In this document: positions 1-14,388 of the stretch, in pieces
Layout: each line of letters opens with the position of its first letter
How positions within the stretch are numbered: the first letter of the stretch is position 1
NCBI RefSeq assembly: GCF_028858725.1
Contig: NC_084774.1
Location: 5,182,001-5,246,000 of the forward strand
From: Colius striatus
Taxonomy: Eukaryota; Chordata; Aves; Coliiformes; Coliidae
DNA length: 64,000 bases
Reading direction: 5' to 3'
Notes under the pieces: generated by a model
What the model was told of the DNA's origin: nothing
Seen by the model: only the letters and a program-made list of their open reading frames with translations
Database searches by the model: none
Translations under genes and position numbers: made by a program

Positions 1-117
<117 letters not shown>

Positions 118-854
118 TCACTTAAAGTGAGTTTGGACTGTTATTTTCTGTATCTAATGTTTCAAGAGGTAGAGTTGAATTTCCCTAATCCATATAAAAC
201 AAACCCAGTAATCAAGATACTTGAATTGTAATTTACTCCACAAACAAATTGCTTCCAATGTTGATATTTACAGTGAGGCATACATGCCTCCAGATCCTGC
301 TTACAACAGGTTCCAATGCTCTACTCTTACAAGGCTTTGGAAAACAGTAGATCAATAACATATTTTAAGTCAGTAAGGCTTTCTACCCCAGAATTTAATA
401 AATAAATATATAATTTTGGTTATTCTGCACAGAATTCAAAGTGAAAAATTAGGCTAGTCTCTCTTATTTGTCAAAGAAACTGGGATATTTAAATGTGAGG
501 CTTTTTCTTAAAAACCAAGTTACTTTATCTTTGATATACAGAGTTTAGGGGACCCAGACTGACACATTGAAATAAGTATTATGTTAGAGCATGCTAACAT
601 GCCACACAGTGTATTCTTCAATGCTTAGACTTGTATGTTCTTAAATGCCCTGCATTTTCTCTGTTTGTGCAGAATGCAGATCCTGTATTAACTACAAAAA
701 TACTGTGCCTCCATATGTTCCCTTACTAACAGCAGAAAAAGATCCCACTATTCTACAACACATCACTTCATGCAGTTGCTAAATAGATATTTTCCTTTAT
801 TCTAAGAAGCTGTAAAGCCATCGCTCACCTAGCTTTAAAGCTTACATGAGTTCA

Positions 855-1100
<246 letters not shown>

Positions 1101-1714
1101 TTAATTTCAGAAGTTTTTTTGTACTTTAAGTAAAAGCCTGCAAAAGTATTTGTTCTGTAGTTACATGGTTTACTTAGCTATCTAGTTGGAATGTCCTTGT
1201 TCACTTTTATTCTTATTTTGAGGTGTAATTTTGTTGGTTTTAAACTAAAAAAGTGTTCCTTTGTAAATTGTGAAGTGCACACACAGTATTTTTTATTAAC
1301 TGTTATTAACTGCAAAAAAATGACTCAACAGTAAGCATTCAGTTTCAGAATCACATTCAATTAATTTAAGTTCAGAGATTAATTCTGCTTCATAAAAAAA
1401 AAAAAAAGAAAGGGTTGAGTGTGCTTTTAAAAAGACAGGCTAGTAACTGGAAGGAAGAGATCTGGTCATTAACAGTACTGATGAAGCTCCTTCATTACCA
1501 TCAGATCTTATATACTATTTTGCAAGGAGGATTCTAAACTATTTAAACCATGGCTTTCTTCAGGGATAGTTTTTAGTTGATGAAACAAACCCCAGCAAAT
1601 TAAGCAGCATTACATGTAGAATTTTCTGCTTAAAAAATGTACAAAGAGGCAAAAAAACCCCTTTCAAAACCGATTCATGCTAAACTTCACTTTTGAAACC
1701 TTAGTAGAATGTTA

Positions 1715-1888
<174 letters not shown>

Positions 1889-2073
1889 TTAATACATTAA
1901 ATCAACTGATCAATACATGAAACAGTAAAAATTCTGGCAGATCCGGAAGAACTACAGACTGAGAAACATTTTTGTTCAATATCCATCCTGACTCTTTTTT
2001 TTCCTAGCTCACAGTCTCAGTACTTTGTTACACTTTTATTCCCAACATACATGAAGCTGGAACTGATTTCTTA

Positions 2074-2187
<114 letters not shown>

Positions 2188-2447
2188 TCAATACCTGCTT
2201 AATGTGTCTGAGACTACATCAAATAAAATCAATCCCCAGACCCTGCCATGGCCTCTACTATCTTCAGGTTTCTCTGAATCTCCTTTGCCTCAGTATCTTT
2301 CCACTTTCTTTGAGACTTCTTAATAGGCTACTCACTAATGGGAACCTGCCTTATACCACTGACTGCTAATAGTCATCCAAAACTGCACCATCTCCTGTCC
2401 TAAGTGAAAAGCTGCATTTATTGGTGTTCATAAGTAAGTTCTTTAGA

Positions 2448-2800
2448 ATTATAGAATGCTAGGGGTTGGAAGGGACCTTTAGAGATCATCTAGTCCAACC
2501 CCCCTGTAGAAGCAGGTTCGCCTAGATCAGGTCGCATAGGAACATGTCCAAGCGGGTCTTGAAGCCCTCCAAGGAAGGAGCCTCCACATCCTCCCTGGGC
2601 AGCCTGTGCCAGGGCTCCCTCACCTGAACAGTGAAATAGTTTTTTCTTATATTTAAGTGAAACTTTGTGTTCCAGCTTCATCCCATTACCCCTTGCCCTG
2701 TTGTTAGCTACTACAGAAAAAAGGGATGTCCCAACCTCCTGACACCCACCCTTTAGATATTTATAAATGTTAATATATACTCTTTATATGTCAGTTCTCA
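2448..2800 (-). repeat. CR1 LINE 3' fragment
   Basis: Read on the minus strand it ends with the CR1 3' signature (GGTCCCTTCCAACCCCTA then an ATTCTA run) near 2448. It extends through the conserved 3'UTR including the CAGGGCAAGGGGTAATGGGA block. It is 5'-truncated, as usual for CR1, and lies sense to ITCH in intron 11. Confidence 0.9.
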
Positions 2801-4370
2801 CCCTGAGTAGTTCAGCTATCTCTACCTGCACAGTTTATACCAACAATCTAACTGCAAGAGAGATTTTGGACATCGTAACAACAATATCAATAGCTGTGTG
2901 AAGGCAGTAGCTCAGCACAGGACATTTACCTTCACTACATCTATTAGTCTACTGTTTGCAATTTTTTTGTAAGTTGTTTAGTGTTATTTAAAGTTAAAAA
3001 CTTGTATGGATTAAAATACTGATGAAGTTGAAATTTCCATCTTAAGATCCTTTACTAAGCTATTTATTTTTAAACTGTAGGGAAAAATTAATTGGAAGAG
3101 AGAAAAACAGTCAGCTGTTTACTGCACAGGAAATCCCAGCTGCTTCAATTGTGACCAGTCTTACAAGCAACAGAGTAAACACTAAATAGGTAACAGATGT
3201 ATACACAAGTATCAAGAAAGTATAAAGGCTTCATATTAAAAGTATGAGAAGGGATTAAAAAAGTATTCAATGGGGTTTCCAAGAAAATCATTTCTGTTTT
3301 CTCTTATTAGTTTAGTGTATACCCACAATGGAGTAAAGCTTATGATAGATGCCCTGGCTTGGTTTTCTGTACCATTCTGCAGCTCTTTATACAATTTTTA
3401 CTTTGTGGTACAGGAGAAATGTAGAATACAAATTATAAAACCAGGCCAAATTCTGACCACCACAGGTAAAAGGCTTCATCAAGAGATGTCTGGAATTCGA
3501 CACTTCTGAGAGTCACTCAAAGTGTGACACAATCACACGATCTGGAAACCTGGGCAATGCCGTCCTAAAGAACTTTCTTTGAAATGTTACATATGCAACA
3601 AAGCACAAGTGTAGGGGACAACAATTTTAAGGCATGAAATTGTATCTATACCAGAACTAAAAATCCAATTAGTTCTGCCTGAAAAACAAACAAGACAAAA
3701 CTCCCAAGTCTAACTCAGCCAAGTTATTACTTGCTTTAAAATTACAGGATTCTGAGAACTTGGTCTATGTATCATCAAACTTGAATTCTTATATCTGCTT
3801 GATGGTCACACCAGAAATTAGTTCTATGCTTACATTTTTGTACACCCTACCTCACACCCCCTTAAATAATTGTAAATTGTTAATTGTTAACCCTATAAAG
3901 TGCAAAAAAAGATAAAAGAAAACCCAGGAGCGGGGAAATCAGGAGGTAGTTAGTGGTCGCTATAAAAAACATGTTCAGACCAACAAAACTATCCAGGAAC
4001 TGGCTTGGAGGGAGAATTTGGCATTCTGATTTAGAAGGGATTTTGGAGTTTGATTTGGCAGGAACGGGATAGGGGAGGAATTCTATCTAATGAAAGTGGC
4101 AAAAAAAGGATGACAGTGTGAAAGAAGCTATTGTGATAGTTACACTGAGTAAACCAGAATACTTCACTGTTTCTAATCTACTTTGGAACTGCACATCCTT
4201 GTCAGGACTCTGTTTTAACGGCACATTTGATTAGATTTAATTTTAAAAGATGTTTAATCCAGATTTTAGTGTTTATAATCTAGCCAAGAATAGCTGACAA
4301 AAAATCTAGCAAAAGTATGTTTTAATATTTAATTACTTGGTGTTACGAAACACTTTCAAATCAGCCTTAC

Positions 4371-4437
4371 CCCATCCATGTGGCAAAGGGCCAAGAGGAT
4401 CAAACTCTTTGTTCTGTGTGGATGAAAAGTCCTGGTT
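4371..4437 (-). CDS. ITCH: ITCH exon 11, linker and start of WW domain 3
   Basis: Encodes residues 398-419 plus one base (67 nt): NQDFSSTQNKEFDPLGPLPH then GW. It is one residue shorter than human (NQDLFATSQSKEFD) and reads LPHGW where human has LPPGW. Acceptor cttgcag, donor G|gtaagg. Confidence 0.93.
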
Positions 4438-5365
4438 CTGCAAGTCACACAGACAAATGCTGCATTAATGACCAGTCATTTGTTTTCCAGATGTTCTATC
4501 ATAGCCATCGTGAGTCACTGAAGTAAATGCATTTTAGTTCACGTTACACATAAGCAAAGATGCCAACAATTTCTTTTTCTCCAGAGAAAGCCTATTTTGC
4601 AGACCTTGGCATGCTTAATGAACTAGGGTGCCAAGAAAATAATTATTCTTTGTTTAGTGTTCCTGCCTACATAGAAGGGAAATTAGCACACTAGCACCCA
4701 AAACAATCAGACAGCAAACCACTTCATACCTGCACTCAGTACAGTTCTCCCTACCCCCATTTATGAGGTATGTTTTTATTCTCTATACATACAGCAAATT
4801 TAGAACTTACACCATTCTGGGCTAGTAGCACGAGCTGGAGTAATCTGAAGTCTATTATCAACCAGTAGATTTTAAATTCTGGAAGGATTCTTTCCAATGT
4901 CCCTGCTTTTGTAACATTCACTGTGCACACTTCATTTTACCCAAAGAAGAAATACACACCGTGTGAGAGCTTGCTTACTTTCCAAGTCTTTGGCCAAGCC
5001 AATGCAAGACACAACACAAATAAGCCAGTTTATTACTAAGCTGGTTTTAAATCGCTGGCTTTTATCAATTTTGTACATAAATTTTATCAAAGAACACCAC
5101 CTACATTCAATGACAAATAAAAATCATTACACAGCACGTGCTCCCTCCACTCATTGCAAGGACGTGAACTAAGGCTACCAATTATTACTTCCTGCCATGC
5201 TACACAAACAAAGATACTATATTATCATGAAGGATAAACCATAACAAAGTCTTGTATCTTTATGGGAAAAAGTCACCCACAAGCACACCCAAAACTCAAA
5301 TACATACTTTCAGTATGCAGAAGAGAGATTAATGGGTTGAAAATCAGAAAAAGATACCTCTCTCA

Positions 5366-5698
<333 letters not shown>

Positions 5699-6857
5699 CT
5701 AAAACTACATAAGAGCTAAAATTGTTTGAGGAGAATCAGGTTTACTCTGTTGCATACTGTACCAAGTCAGACTCACTCCATTTACTGTACTTCAGGATTT
5801 TCTGAAAGAGTTTCAAAAACTACACAAACTACTGTCAGTACCACACTATCATTACTGCATTTATCCCACCCAACCCATGGGACAACAGTCTGATAGCTAA
5901 ACTAAACAGACAGCAAAAGTCCTGACAGTTTGGGCTGTACAATGCAAGATTTCCTCACTCTAATTCGGTAAAAAAGGAAGGTGTGGGCACTGGGTTTTGG
6001 TTTGCTGGTGGTTTTTTATCTGTTTGTTTGTGGTTGTGGTCTTTTAAAGTTATTTTCAATTCCTATGGAATCAACCCTATACAAAAACTGAATGAAAACG
6101 TTACCATTCTGGGTGACTTTAATTAATACACTAGTCAATCCTCTCAAAGTGTTCAAAATAAACTGAGTATGATAGGTAGGTTCCCTTCATGAGACTGTCT
6201 GCCAAATTCCTTCTTCAGTACCAAGTTCTTTTGACTATCCCATGTTTTTTCTCTGCCATTCTGTACAGTGTGTGAACCACCTGAGTAGGAATGAAGTGCA
6301 ACAGAATGATAATTATGTTTTGCTTGCACTTTTTAAAAAAATAGGAAACAGAACAAATGTGAACACCACTTCTGTGTGGAAGCTAACATATCTGGCTTTT
6401 CTGATGCTAATAACAAAGCTGGTTTATAGGAGCAGAGTAAACTAGCAGCTGGGAGCCCTGAGACAAGATCAAATGACTGCAAACAGTAACCTCAGGATAA
6501 AAAGATAACCAAGGTCATCCTTGCTCAAGTTGATATTTACCTTGACCCCAAAATGCTTTACTGTGGTTTGGGTTCTCCTTTACAGTTGGGAATGTTTACT
6601 GTCTTTAACTTAAATCTGTTACTCAGTAAAGATGCACTTTCTTAATCTTTGATGGGACATTTAGATTCTGTTAGTTTTGACATTCAACTCTTCCCCATAC
6701 TATGTACTACATGTTTTTGCAGAACTCCTTGGAGACAATCTGGAGCAATTATTTGCACGTTTCTGTTTACAAACATACTTTCCAGCTTCAGTAAACTGTC
6801 AGGCAATTTCTGAAAAATCCAGACATACTCTAGACAATCATGACTTATCCTGGCTCA

Positions 6858-6995
<138 letters not shown>

Positions 6996-7650
6996 CTACT
7001 CCAGCCATTCATCTCCAGTAGAATGATGAGAACTGTTTGTTTTCATTAAATTCTAAAGAAAATGCTTGAAACTCACACTTTAATCATTAGATGCACTAAA
7101 CTGATGTACAATACACAGTGGTAAAACACTTGTACTATGAGTAGTTCTGTGTCAACTAGAATACAAAAAGCCTTCTACATCACCACTCTCAGTTGCTGAA
7201 AACTGAAGTTAACATCCATGCCTATGCTTGCAATTTTAGCAAGCAAGGAAACAAAGCTTTTTATTCAATCAAGTACTTAAACAACCTGTTGATCAGGAGC
7301 ATCTGCAGAGCATAATCCTGGATTCAGTTTAAATCGTCAAAATATGCAAATTTTGCACAGATCATCCTAAGGGCACTGGTCACATTTTCTGCATATGAAG
7401 GATTTGGAATACTGACTTACCTCTGCATTAATTCTAACACTGTTAATTGAAATCAAAACAGTAAAGTAACAACCAATGTTTTCAAGACTGCTTTTCTTAT
7501 TTCACAGTTACCCTACAGGGAGCGAGGCAACTCAGATCCCTCCTGCCTCTCAGTTCAAGTGCCTGCAAATTAAGGCAGGTATTTCACCAATTACACCACT
7601 CATTTTGGGAAGCTTTTGCTCTCCCTCTCCAAAAGAGTGCAGAAACATTT

Positions 7651-7669
7651 TCTTTTTTTTTTTTTTTTT
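7651..7669. repeat. T homopolymer run
   Basis: About 18 T on the plus strand, so a poly(A) run in the ITCH transcript. No attached SINE or retrocopy body is recognised. Confidence 0.8.
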
Positions 7670-8141
7670 AAGAAGTTTATAATCTAAATAAGAGCTTTGA
7701 GGCAACAGACTAAGCATCTGGCACATGTGCCTGAAACACACCAGCGTGCCCATGCTACTCTCTGCAGCTGGTATGAAGCCCAAAACTTAGAACAAAGCAC
7801 AGCTTTTCTTCTACTCATCTATTCCCATATTTTACTACCTGATTTCATTCTAATTGGAAGAGAGCAAGCTGTCACACTGTTTCAAGCTTCTGTGTTTCTC
7901 TGTCATGGGAAAGCATGACATGTATCAAAAAGATCTCAAAGATCAGTTATTGAATAGATCATGATTGGAGGCCTAAAAAACAAAAGCAGTTATAAACTCC
8001 TCCAAATTAATGGGGAGTGGGGGGAAGATTCCTGTTATGCAGCAAAAGCCAGATGCTATGAATGTTTTGTTACACCTACTGTAAGTAAAATAAAGTAAAA
8101 CCAGAAATATCATCATAAAAATAAAGTTATTAAACTCGTAC

Positions 8142-8376
8142 CCAGGGGGAAGAGGACCTTGACTGACTGTAGTAAGTGCCTGAGGTGGAGGATTTACTGG
8201 CTGGACTTGTCTTGATACTGGAGGTGTGGTGAGTGCAGCAGTTGCAGGAGTTGTTGTTGCAGCTGTTGCCCCCTCAGGGCTTTGTTCTGAAGATGTATTT
8301 GCAGCTGTACCTGCCAGTGATCCTGCACTGGCCCCATCATTTTCTGTGGATGTCGATGAAGGACCATTTACACTTG
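8142..8376 (-). CDS. ITCH: ITCH exon 8, Thr/Ala/Pro-rich linker and entry to WW1
   Basis: Encodes residues 229-306 plus two bases (235 nt). It opens SVNGPSS (human SVNGSPS) and closes QGPLPPG at the start of WW1. The middle is a low-complexity run rich in Thr, Ala, Ser and Pro (SLAGTAANTSSEQSPEGATA, then TTTPATAALTTPP) that aligns only loosely with the human Asn/Thr-rich linker. Acceptor is catag and donor GG|gtacga. Confidence 0.93.
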
Positions 8377-9102
8377 CTATGAGGTCAGAGATATCAAAGG
8401 CAGAAGAAAAAAGCCTTTAACTGATTTTTATTACCAATCTATTTCAGAAGTTGTAAATCACAAAAGTAAACATGCAAGAGCCACTATTTCAAAGTGCATC
8501 CATACAGTCACAGTTTACAGCTTTCACAAAATCTCAAAAGCAATTCTGTCTCATTTTGTAAAAATGCTTTTGTGGAAGAACTGCCATCAACAGCTCAACT
8601 TTAATATTCCTGATAGAATAAATCATGTTTACCAAAGTAAGTTGTCTACACTCTGTAAACTCTAGATAATTATTTTTCATTATTTAGAATAACAATTCAA
8701 AAGATAAGCATAACATTTTCAGGAAGAACTTTGACATTATATGGAAAGAAATTGTGATAGTTGGAGGGGAAATACATACATTCTTCAAACATTTTCATTT
8801 TTTCTGAAAGCTCTTTGGTGGGTGAGATTAAAAGCTCTATAAAAGATTAATCTGGTGTAGTTCAGTAATGAAGTCTAATTTGTAAAGTAATTACTGTATC
8901 ACCACTTCCCATCCAGACTCAGAACGTATCGATGGTAATAAGGGAGCACTGAAGCCGATTGTGGTGTATGGAGGTAAAGGAGTTACCCTACAAACGTCAA
9001 CAAGCTTTGCAGTTTTTTAATAATCAGATAATTTTTTAAAAATCTATCCATTTCAGTACAAATTAACAGTGAATGTTTTAAATGCTGCTATTTAACAGCC
9101 TA

Positions 9103-9462
9103 GAGAAGGCTCCAGGAAAACCACACAGCAGTCTTCCAGTATCTAAAGGGGCCTACAAGAAAGCTGGGGAGTGACTTTCTACAAAGCATATAGATATGAG
9201 ACAAGGGACAATGTCTCTGAACTGAAAGAGAGGAGATTCAGACTAGATATTAGGAACAAGCTCTTCCCTTTTGGGTGCTGAGGCACTACAACAGCTGTGG
9301 TAGCTGTGATTGCTCCATCCATGGAAATGTTCAAGGGCAGGTGGGATGGGGCTTTGAGCAACCTTGTCTAGTGGAAAGTGTCTTTGGCCGTGGCACGGGG
9401 GTTGGAACTACATGATCTTTAAGGTCCCTTTCAACCCAAACCATCCTTTGATTCTGTGATTT
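9103..9462 (+). repeat. CR1 LINE 3' fragment
   Basis: Plus-strand CR1 3' end: the 'ggctttgagcaacc' block, then 'aaggtccctttcaaccc' and a terminal ATTCTGTGAT repeat. It is antisense to ITCH and about 400 bp from exon 7. Confidence 0.85.
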
Positions 9463-9861
9463 CAAAGAATTTAATTAGAACTGTAGAAACAAATAACTAG
9501 TATATCAAAACTCAATATTATCAAACTGAAACAGTTCTGTGAGCCCTTCAGCAGATTTCACCTCAAGCCCCAAACTCAGTGGACATAGTGCAACAGTAGC
9601 ATTCACTTGTGTTCTTATGTGCCACTTCTGCTTCACTGCATGTTGCAGTATCACTATGATCATTATTTAGCAGACATGGAAGCAAGACATTTCTAACAAT
9701 ACGAGCAACGATTAAACAACGTGTGCCGAATGCAAGCTAAAAAATAGCCCTGGCAAAGAATTTATCATGAAAAACGTAGTTCAAAATCTGCATCAGAAAA
9801 GGCTGTGTTCATTCCAAGAGTGTGCAGCTTGGAAATGAATGTCTGGCCCTAGAACACATAC

Positions 9862-10031
9862 CAGCTGCTGAAGTGGGTCTGCGGGGAGTGGGTGGAGGTG
9901 GTCTAGAAGGCCTGGGAGGTCTAGCAGGTTTGCAGTTTCCATTTGTGAGTAATGGAGAATCACTGCCATTAACAGTCTTGTTTTCATTGGATGTAGTATC
10001 TTCACAGCTTTCAAGGCCATTTGAGTTAGTC
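9862..10031 (-). CDS. ITCH: ITCH exon 7, Pro-rich region
   Basis: Encodes residues 172-228 plus one base (170 nt). After an Asn/Ser/Asp-rich stretch it holds CKPARPPRPSRPPPPTPRR (206-222-ish), the conserved SH3-binding segment of ITCH. The Thr in PPPPTPRR corresponds to one of the JNK1 phosphorylation sites that relieve autoinhibition in mammals. Donor is G|gtatgt. Long open frames on the opposite strand here are shadows of the GC-rich proline codons. Confidence 0.94.
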
Positions 10032-11034
10032 CTTTTGCAGGAAAAGACAGAAAAGAAGAACTGTTCTAATAGTGTATGGATTACATTAACCTTCAGGGAA
10101 GATACTATAATGTACAAGTTATTACTAGGTGGATTCATGCAGTTATAATTATAAAAAACTATACATCTGTATGTATAAACATGCTAAGAGTTTATCTCCT
10201 GAGGTACATGAAACCTCAACTGATGAAAAGCTTGTGAAATAAGACATATATGTCATCAGTAACTGAACCTCTTCTTTCATTTCCCAATTTGATACATTTG
10301 TCTTCAGGCCCTTTTAGGATTTTGCTGCTCAACTACTTCTGCCCATGAATTCCACTTGTCACTAATGAGATGGGAAGCTAAGGCCTGAGCACAGCCAGTG
10401 TGCATTTGTTCCACAGGGGCAGCATATGTTCAAAACACACCAAATACTTCAAACGTTTAGAAATCTTGATGATGTATACATCAATATTCCCTCAAACTCA
10501 ATTCTGGAAAGAGAATTTAGGACTAAGCATTACAGTTTTGACCAAGAGCTATGAATATAAGGTTCTCAACTTTACAAGAATTAAGAAGCTAAATAGCAGT
10601 ACTCATCCATTCTGTACTGTTCAGTTACACCTAGCAGTTGTATTATTCTGATACATTTGTAGCTCCTTGAGCAGAGTTACAGCATCTACATCTTTACTTC
10701 TAAAGCATTTTATTTTCAGAGTATCTTGAACAAAATAAAAAGACTATCATCTAAAATTCAAATGGACTGATAGATCAATGATATAGGCCATTGGTAATAA
10801 AACCAGTTACAGTTTCAGCCCAATGCCTCTAAAATTACATTCCTTTGGATGTACACATATTAAAACCAGTAGATAAGCCTAAGTTAATCACAAGTCATAG
10901 AGGATCAAGTAAAATCATGTTACAGAGCATACCCAGAAAGTTTTAAGTTGTCTTCTTTATAAAACATACAGCTCCTCTTTCAAAACTGCACTCTAAACAG
11001 TAGTATAAAGGAAAAACAGGGTAAAAAGTCCTAC

Positions 11035-11077
11035 CGTGTATCATTCTTTACTTTGGAGATATCATTCTGTGTAGGAC
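11035..11077 (-). CDS. ITCH: ITCH exon 6, 43-nt linker micro-exon
   Basis: Encodes residues 158-171 plus two bases and reads PTQNDISKVKNDT, equivalent to the human ASQNDDGSRSKDET region. Two acceptor AGs lie 11 nt apart, and only the upstream one (exon start 11077) keeps the frame open. Using the other (start 11066) gives an immediate stop. The upstream acceptor follows a pyrimidine-rich tract. The Alu-derived exon that extends the 903-residue human isoform has no equivalent here, as expected outside primates. Confidence 0.85.
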
Positions 11078-11143
11078 CTTAAATACCAGAAAGAAAAAGA
11101 CAGCAGAAGTGTAAGCAAGATTCTGAATGATTTCCAAGATAAG

Positions 11144-11231
11144 AACCATAGAATGGTAGGGGTTGGAAGGGACCTTTAGAGATCATCTAGTCCAACCCCC
11201 CTGCAGAAGCAGGTTCACCTAGATCAGGTCA
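11144..11231 (-). repeat. Short CR1 3' end next to ITCH exon 6
   Basis: An 88-bp CR1 tail in ITCH sense orientation, closely matching the equivalent part of the copy at 2448. Its 3' end lies only about 67 nt upstream of the exon 6 acceptor, near where the branch point would be expected. Confidence 0.85.
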
Positions 11232-12901
11232 CCAAGAAGCAGTCTTCAATGCTCACATTTCTTTCAAACATGGAGAGGATACATTGCATGCTGCTTATCT
11301 ACGGTCTTATTTCAAAACTATACACTTTTTGCATGTGTCTATATGTCTGTGTGTACATTTTTTAAAGCTATTGAGTCATATTTTCACCTTACAGAAGATG
11401 TAACAGGATATAATTTGACTGTACAAATATTCCCAAACAGAAACAGTTCAATAACATTGTCGCCTGTCTTTGTAGCAGTATCAAGCAGTGTTCTCCATTC
11501 TTCAAGCGGAGCTGGCTTTTCATGTTCCCTCCCTTTAAATGATGACAAGCAGAACAGGAAGGGCAACCTCTTAAATCTTCTCTTTGGTTGCCCAGCAAGC
11601 AACCACAGGAGAGGTGTTTTCTGGGGCTCTCTCTCCTGGACTTTTCCCTTCCTCTGTAAATTACTTGGCATAATGCTATTCAAGCAGGTACAAAACATGG
11701 CTGCACTCCAAACAGAATTATAGCAGCTCAGCCTAGGTTTGCAAATGTTTTGCAACTCCTTATTCAGTCAGCTTCGAAATATTTGACTTTTGTGTCAGCA
11801 TTTGCAATACCTGAATATGCAGCACAGACCTGCTCATTCAAGTAGACAGCACAAGTATTTCCATGGAATTAAACAAACGTCATTAACAAACACATCAGTT
11901 ATCAGTTCTGATGTACAGATACAAGCCACAAACAAGAATGCAATCATGCAAAGGCTAACAACAATGTGCTGTTTATGGGTTTCTACATGGAAGTGATTTT
12001 AATACTCAGAACAGATATATTATAAAGCTACTCAATGAACAATGTATATGCCTGTAAGTACCTTTAACCTGTACCACAAGACTGTGCGAGACTACTTTTA
12101 GACTCAACTCTTTGCTTATGTGCTACAGTCCCCGGTTATCTGGGAACTTTCTGCTGAACTTCTGGCTTGGTATGTCAAGGTCTGTCATTACTGCAAAGCC
12201 CAAAACAATACACAATTCCACTACTTGCATGTCTTTTTCTACTTGCTACCACCTTTTTCTCAGTAGGTGGCTTTCAGGAAACAGAAGAAAGCACAGATGA
12301 AAATTGCATGAGAGAAAAAAGTGTTTTCATTAGGTATTTCCACCAACACATCTCAGCCCTATTCTACAAATCCCACACAAGAATTAAAGCTTCTTACTTC
12401 TTATTGTAGTGTAAATAAACATTTTACACGTATTCAAGTTTTCAGTTAGAAGTCATATTAAAAACCATACCTGAAGATACCAACTAAACAGAAGAGTGGA
12501 TCCCTCTCTGCAGTGCTTTAAAGGGACCAAAATTACAAACCCACGTCTCCTAGTGAGCCAAATACTTTTTATTACTTATTTCATATTCTTTTCTGTTTAT
12601 ATATCATAAAACACTCAGGAAAGCCTGAGGCTTTCATTGAAGTTTGAGATTGCTCAATAAGTTAGTGAAGTCTAGAAAATTACAACAGTGATGTTATTTT
12701 CCTTACAGTAAGGCTGAAAATTTTCACTGTGAACTATGACTCCACTTCAAATAAATAAGTGTAAGAGTTCTGGTCTTTACAAACAGGAAGTTATAGAAAT
12801 CACTATTATGATTCTATGAAACATTATGTTAAAGCTTCCAGAAAAAAAGCTTTCCATATCAGATATATGTAGGGGACAAATTTCAATTGAAAGTTACTCA
12901 C

Positions 12902-13039
12902 TTCTTGTACTTGAGGCATCACCATTGGTTAGGAGTTCAGGATCTACCTGCATTCCATCTAGACAGATAGACAAGTCTCCTACTACTTCTGATGGTTCTC
13001 TGTCACCAACAAGATGCAATGTCACCACTACCTGCTCAA
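12902..13039 (-). CDS. ITCH: ITCH exon 5, end of C2 domain and linker
   Basis: Encodes residues 112-157 plus one base (138 nt). It contains VVVTLHLVGDREP and GDLSICLDGM, matching the human VVVTLQLGGDKEP and GDLSICLDGL strands. The chosen donor is A|gtgagt at 12902. A second GT nine bases earlier (exon end 12911) is also in phase and would remove three residues (S-T-R). The stronger consensus and the better length match to human favour 12902. Confidence 0.92.
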
Positions 13040-14160
13040 CTGAAAAAGAGCAGAAAAGAATGAGATTTTTATCTTACCAAATGACAAAAAAGTGCACCTT
13101 ATTCTAGAACCCAATCACAGAGAACAGTGATCAACAGAAAATAAAACAAACTCCTGAACTACAACTCCATCTCTCCACAATTTTTTGTTCTGGGTGGTAA
13201 ACTAATAATTTCTAGATGTTAGTAAAAAGTTTTTATTTGTACAAAAAGGAGAAAACCGGACCATAAGCTTGTTGCTGCCTAAATAAAGGATTATTATTAC
13301 AGCAGAAAGCGACTCTCACATTTCTGTCCACATTTCTAAAGCAATTAATACACTCTTCCACAGAAACCTATTGCTAGGAAACAATTCACCTTCATATTGC
13401 ACTAATGCCATCAAGATTCACATTTATAATGTGTAGATTTAGTATCACATCCCCAGATGAAAGGTATTTTCATGGTGAATAACTTTTTCAGTGAAACAGA
13501 ACCATAAACATCCTTGATGAAACGGATCCAAACAAAATCCAGTGAATTACAGCAGGGTATCAGGTGTCATACACAAATGTAGTTACCCAAGGTAATTTTC
13601 ACCCAGATTCATTAGGATAGTAACACTGTCAGGAGAACAGCTTATTACACTGCTGTAACATGCTGCATTTACAATGGCTACAGATGACAGTGCAGAAGTG
13701 AACACTTCTTCAAAGGTCAAAAAGCTGTATGCTGTAGCAACAAATTCTGTAACAGGTGTGTGGCATTTTATATTTCTCTTCCAACACACATAGGATGCAC
13801 ATACTGCATAACAGCTAACTAGATCTAAGCTGCAGGAAAGAATACAACATATCTCTGTAACACTACTTAGAACACAAATAACTTCCTAGACTAGCACTAG
13901 GACCACATCATAGTTTATATTTTGAAGCTATATTAAAGGAAACACACTTTAATTAGGCTCTCACTCTTGCACATATTAGCAAAGTGAAAAAGGCCTCACT
14001 TTCAATGACACCACTGCAGTGTATTGAAGAGAGATTACCCTGAAAAAGTAGCAGGAAGCTCATAAATACCATCTGTAGCAACAAAAGGAATTCTTGAAGG
14101 CCACCTACAGAACTCCACACAGCACTCATTAACAGACACTTCCTGACAAATTCTGCATCA

Positions 14161-14388
<228 letters not shown>

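Noticed and set aside
9822-10148. 108-codon plus-strand frame, Gly/Leu-rich
   Set aside because: Shadow of the ITCH Pro-rich exon on the other strand.
11343-11755. Frames of 126 and 123 codons on opposite strands
   Set aside because: They lie within an ITCH intron and overlap each other; no domain or splice evidence, and the length is compatible with chance.
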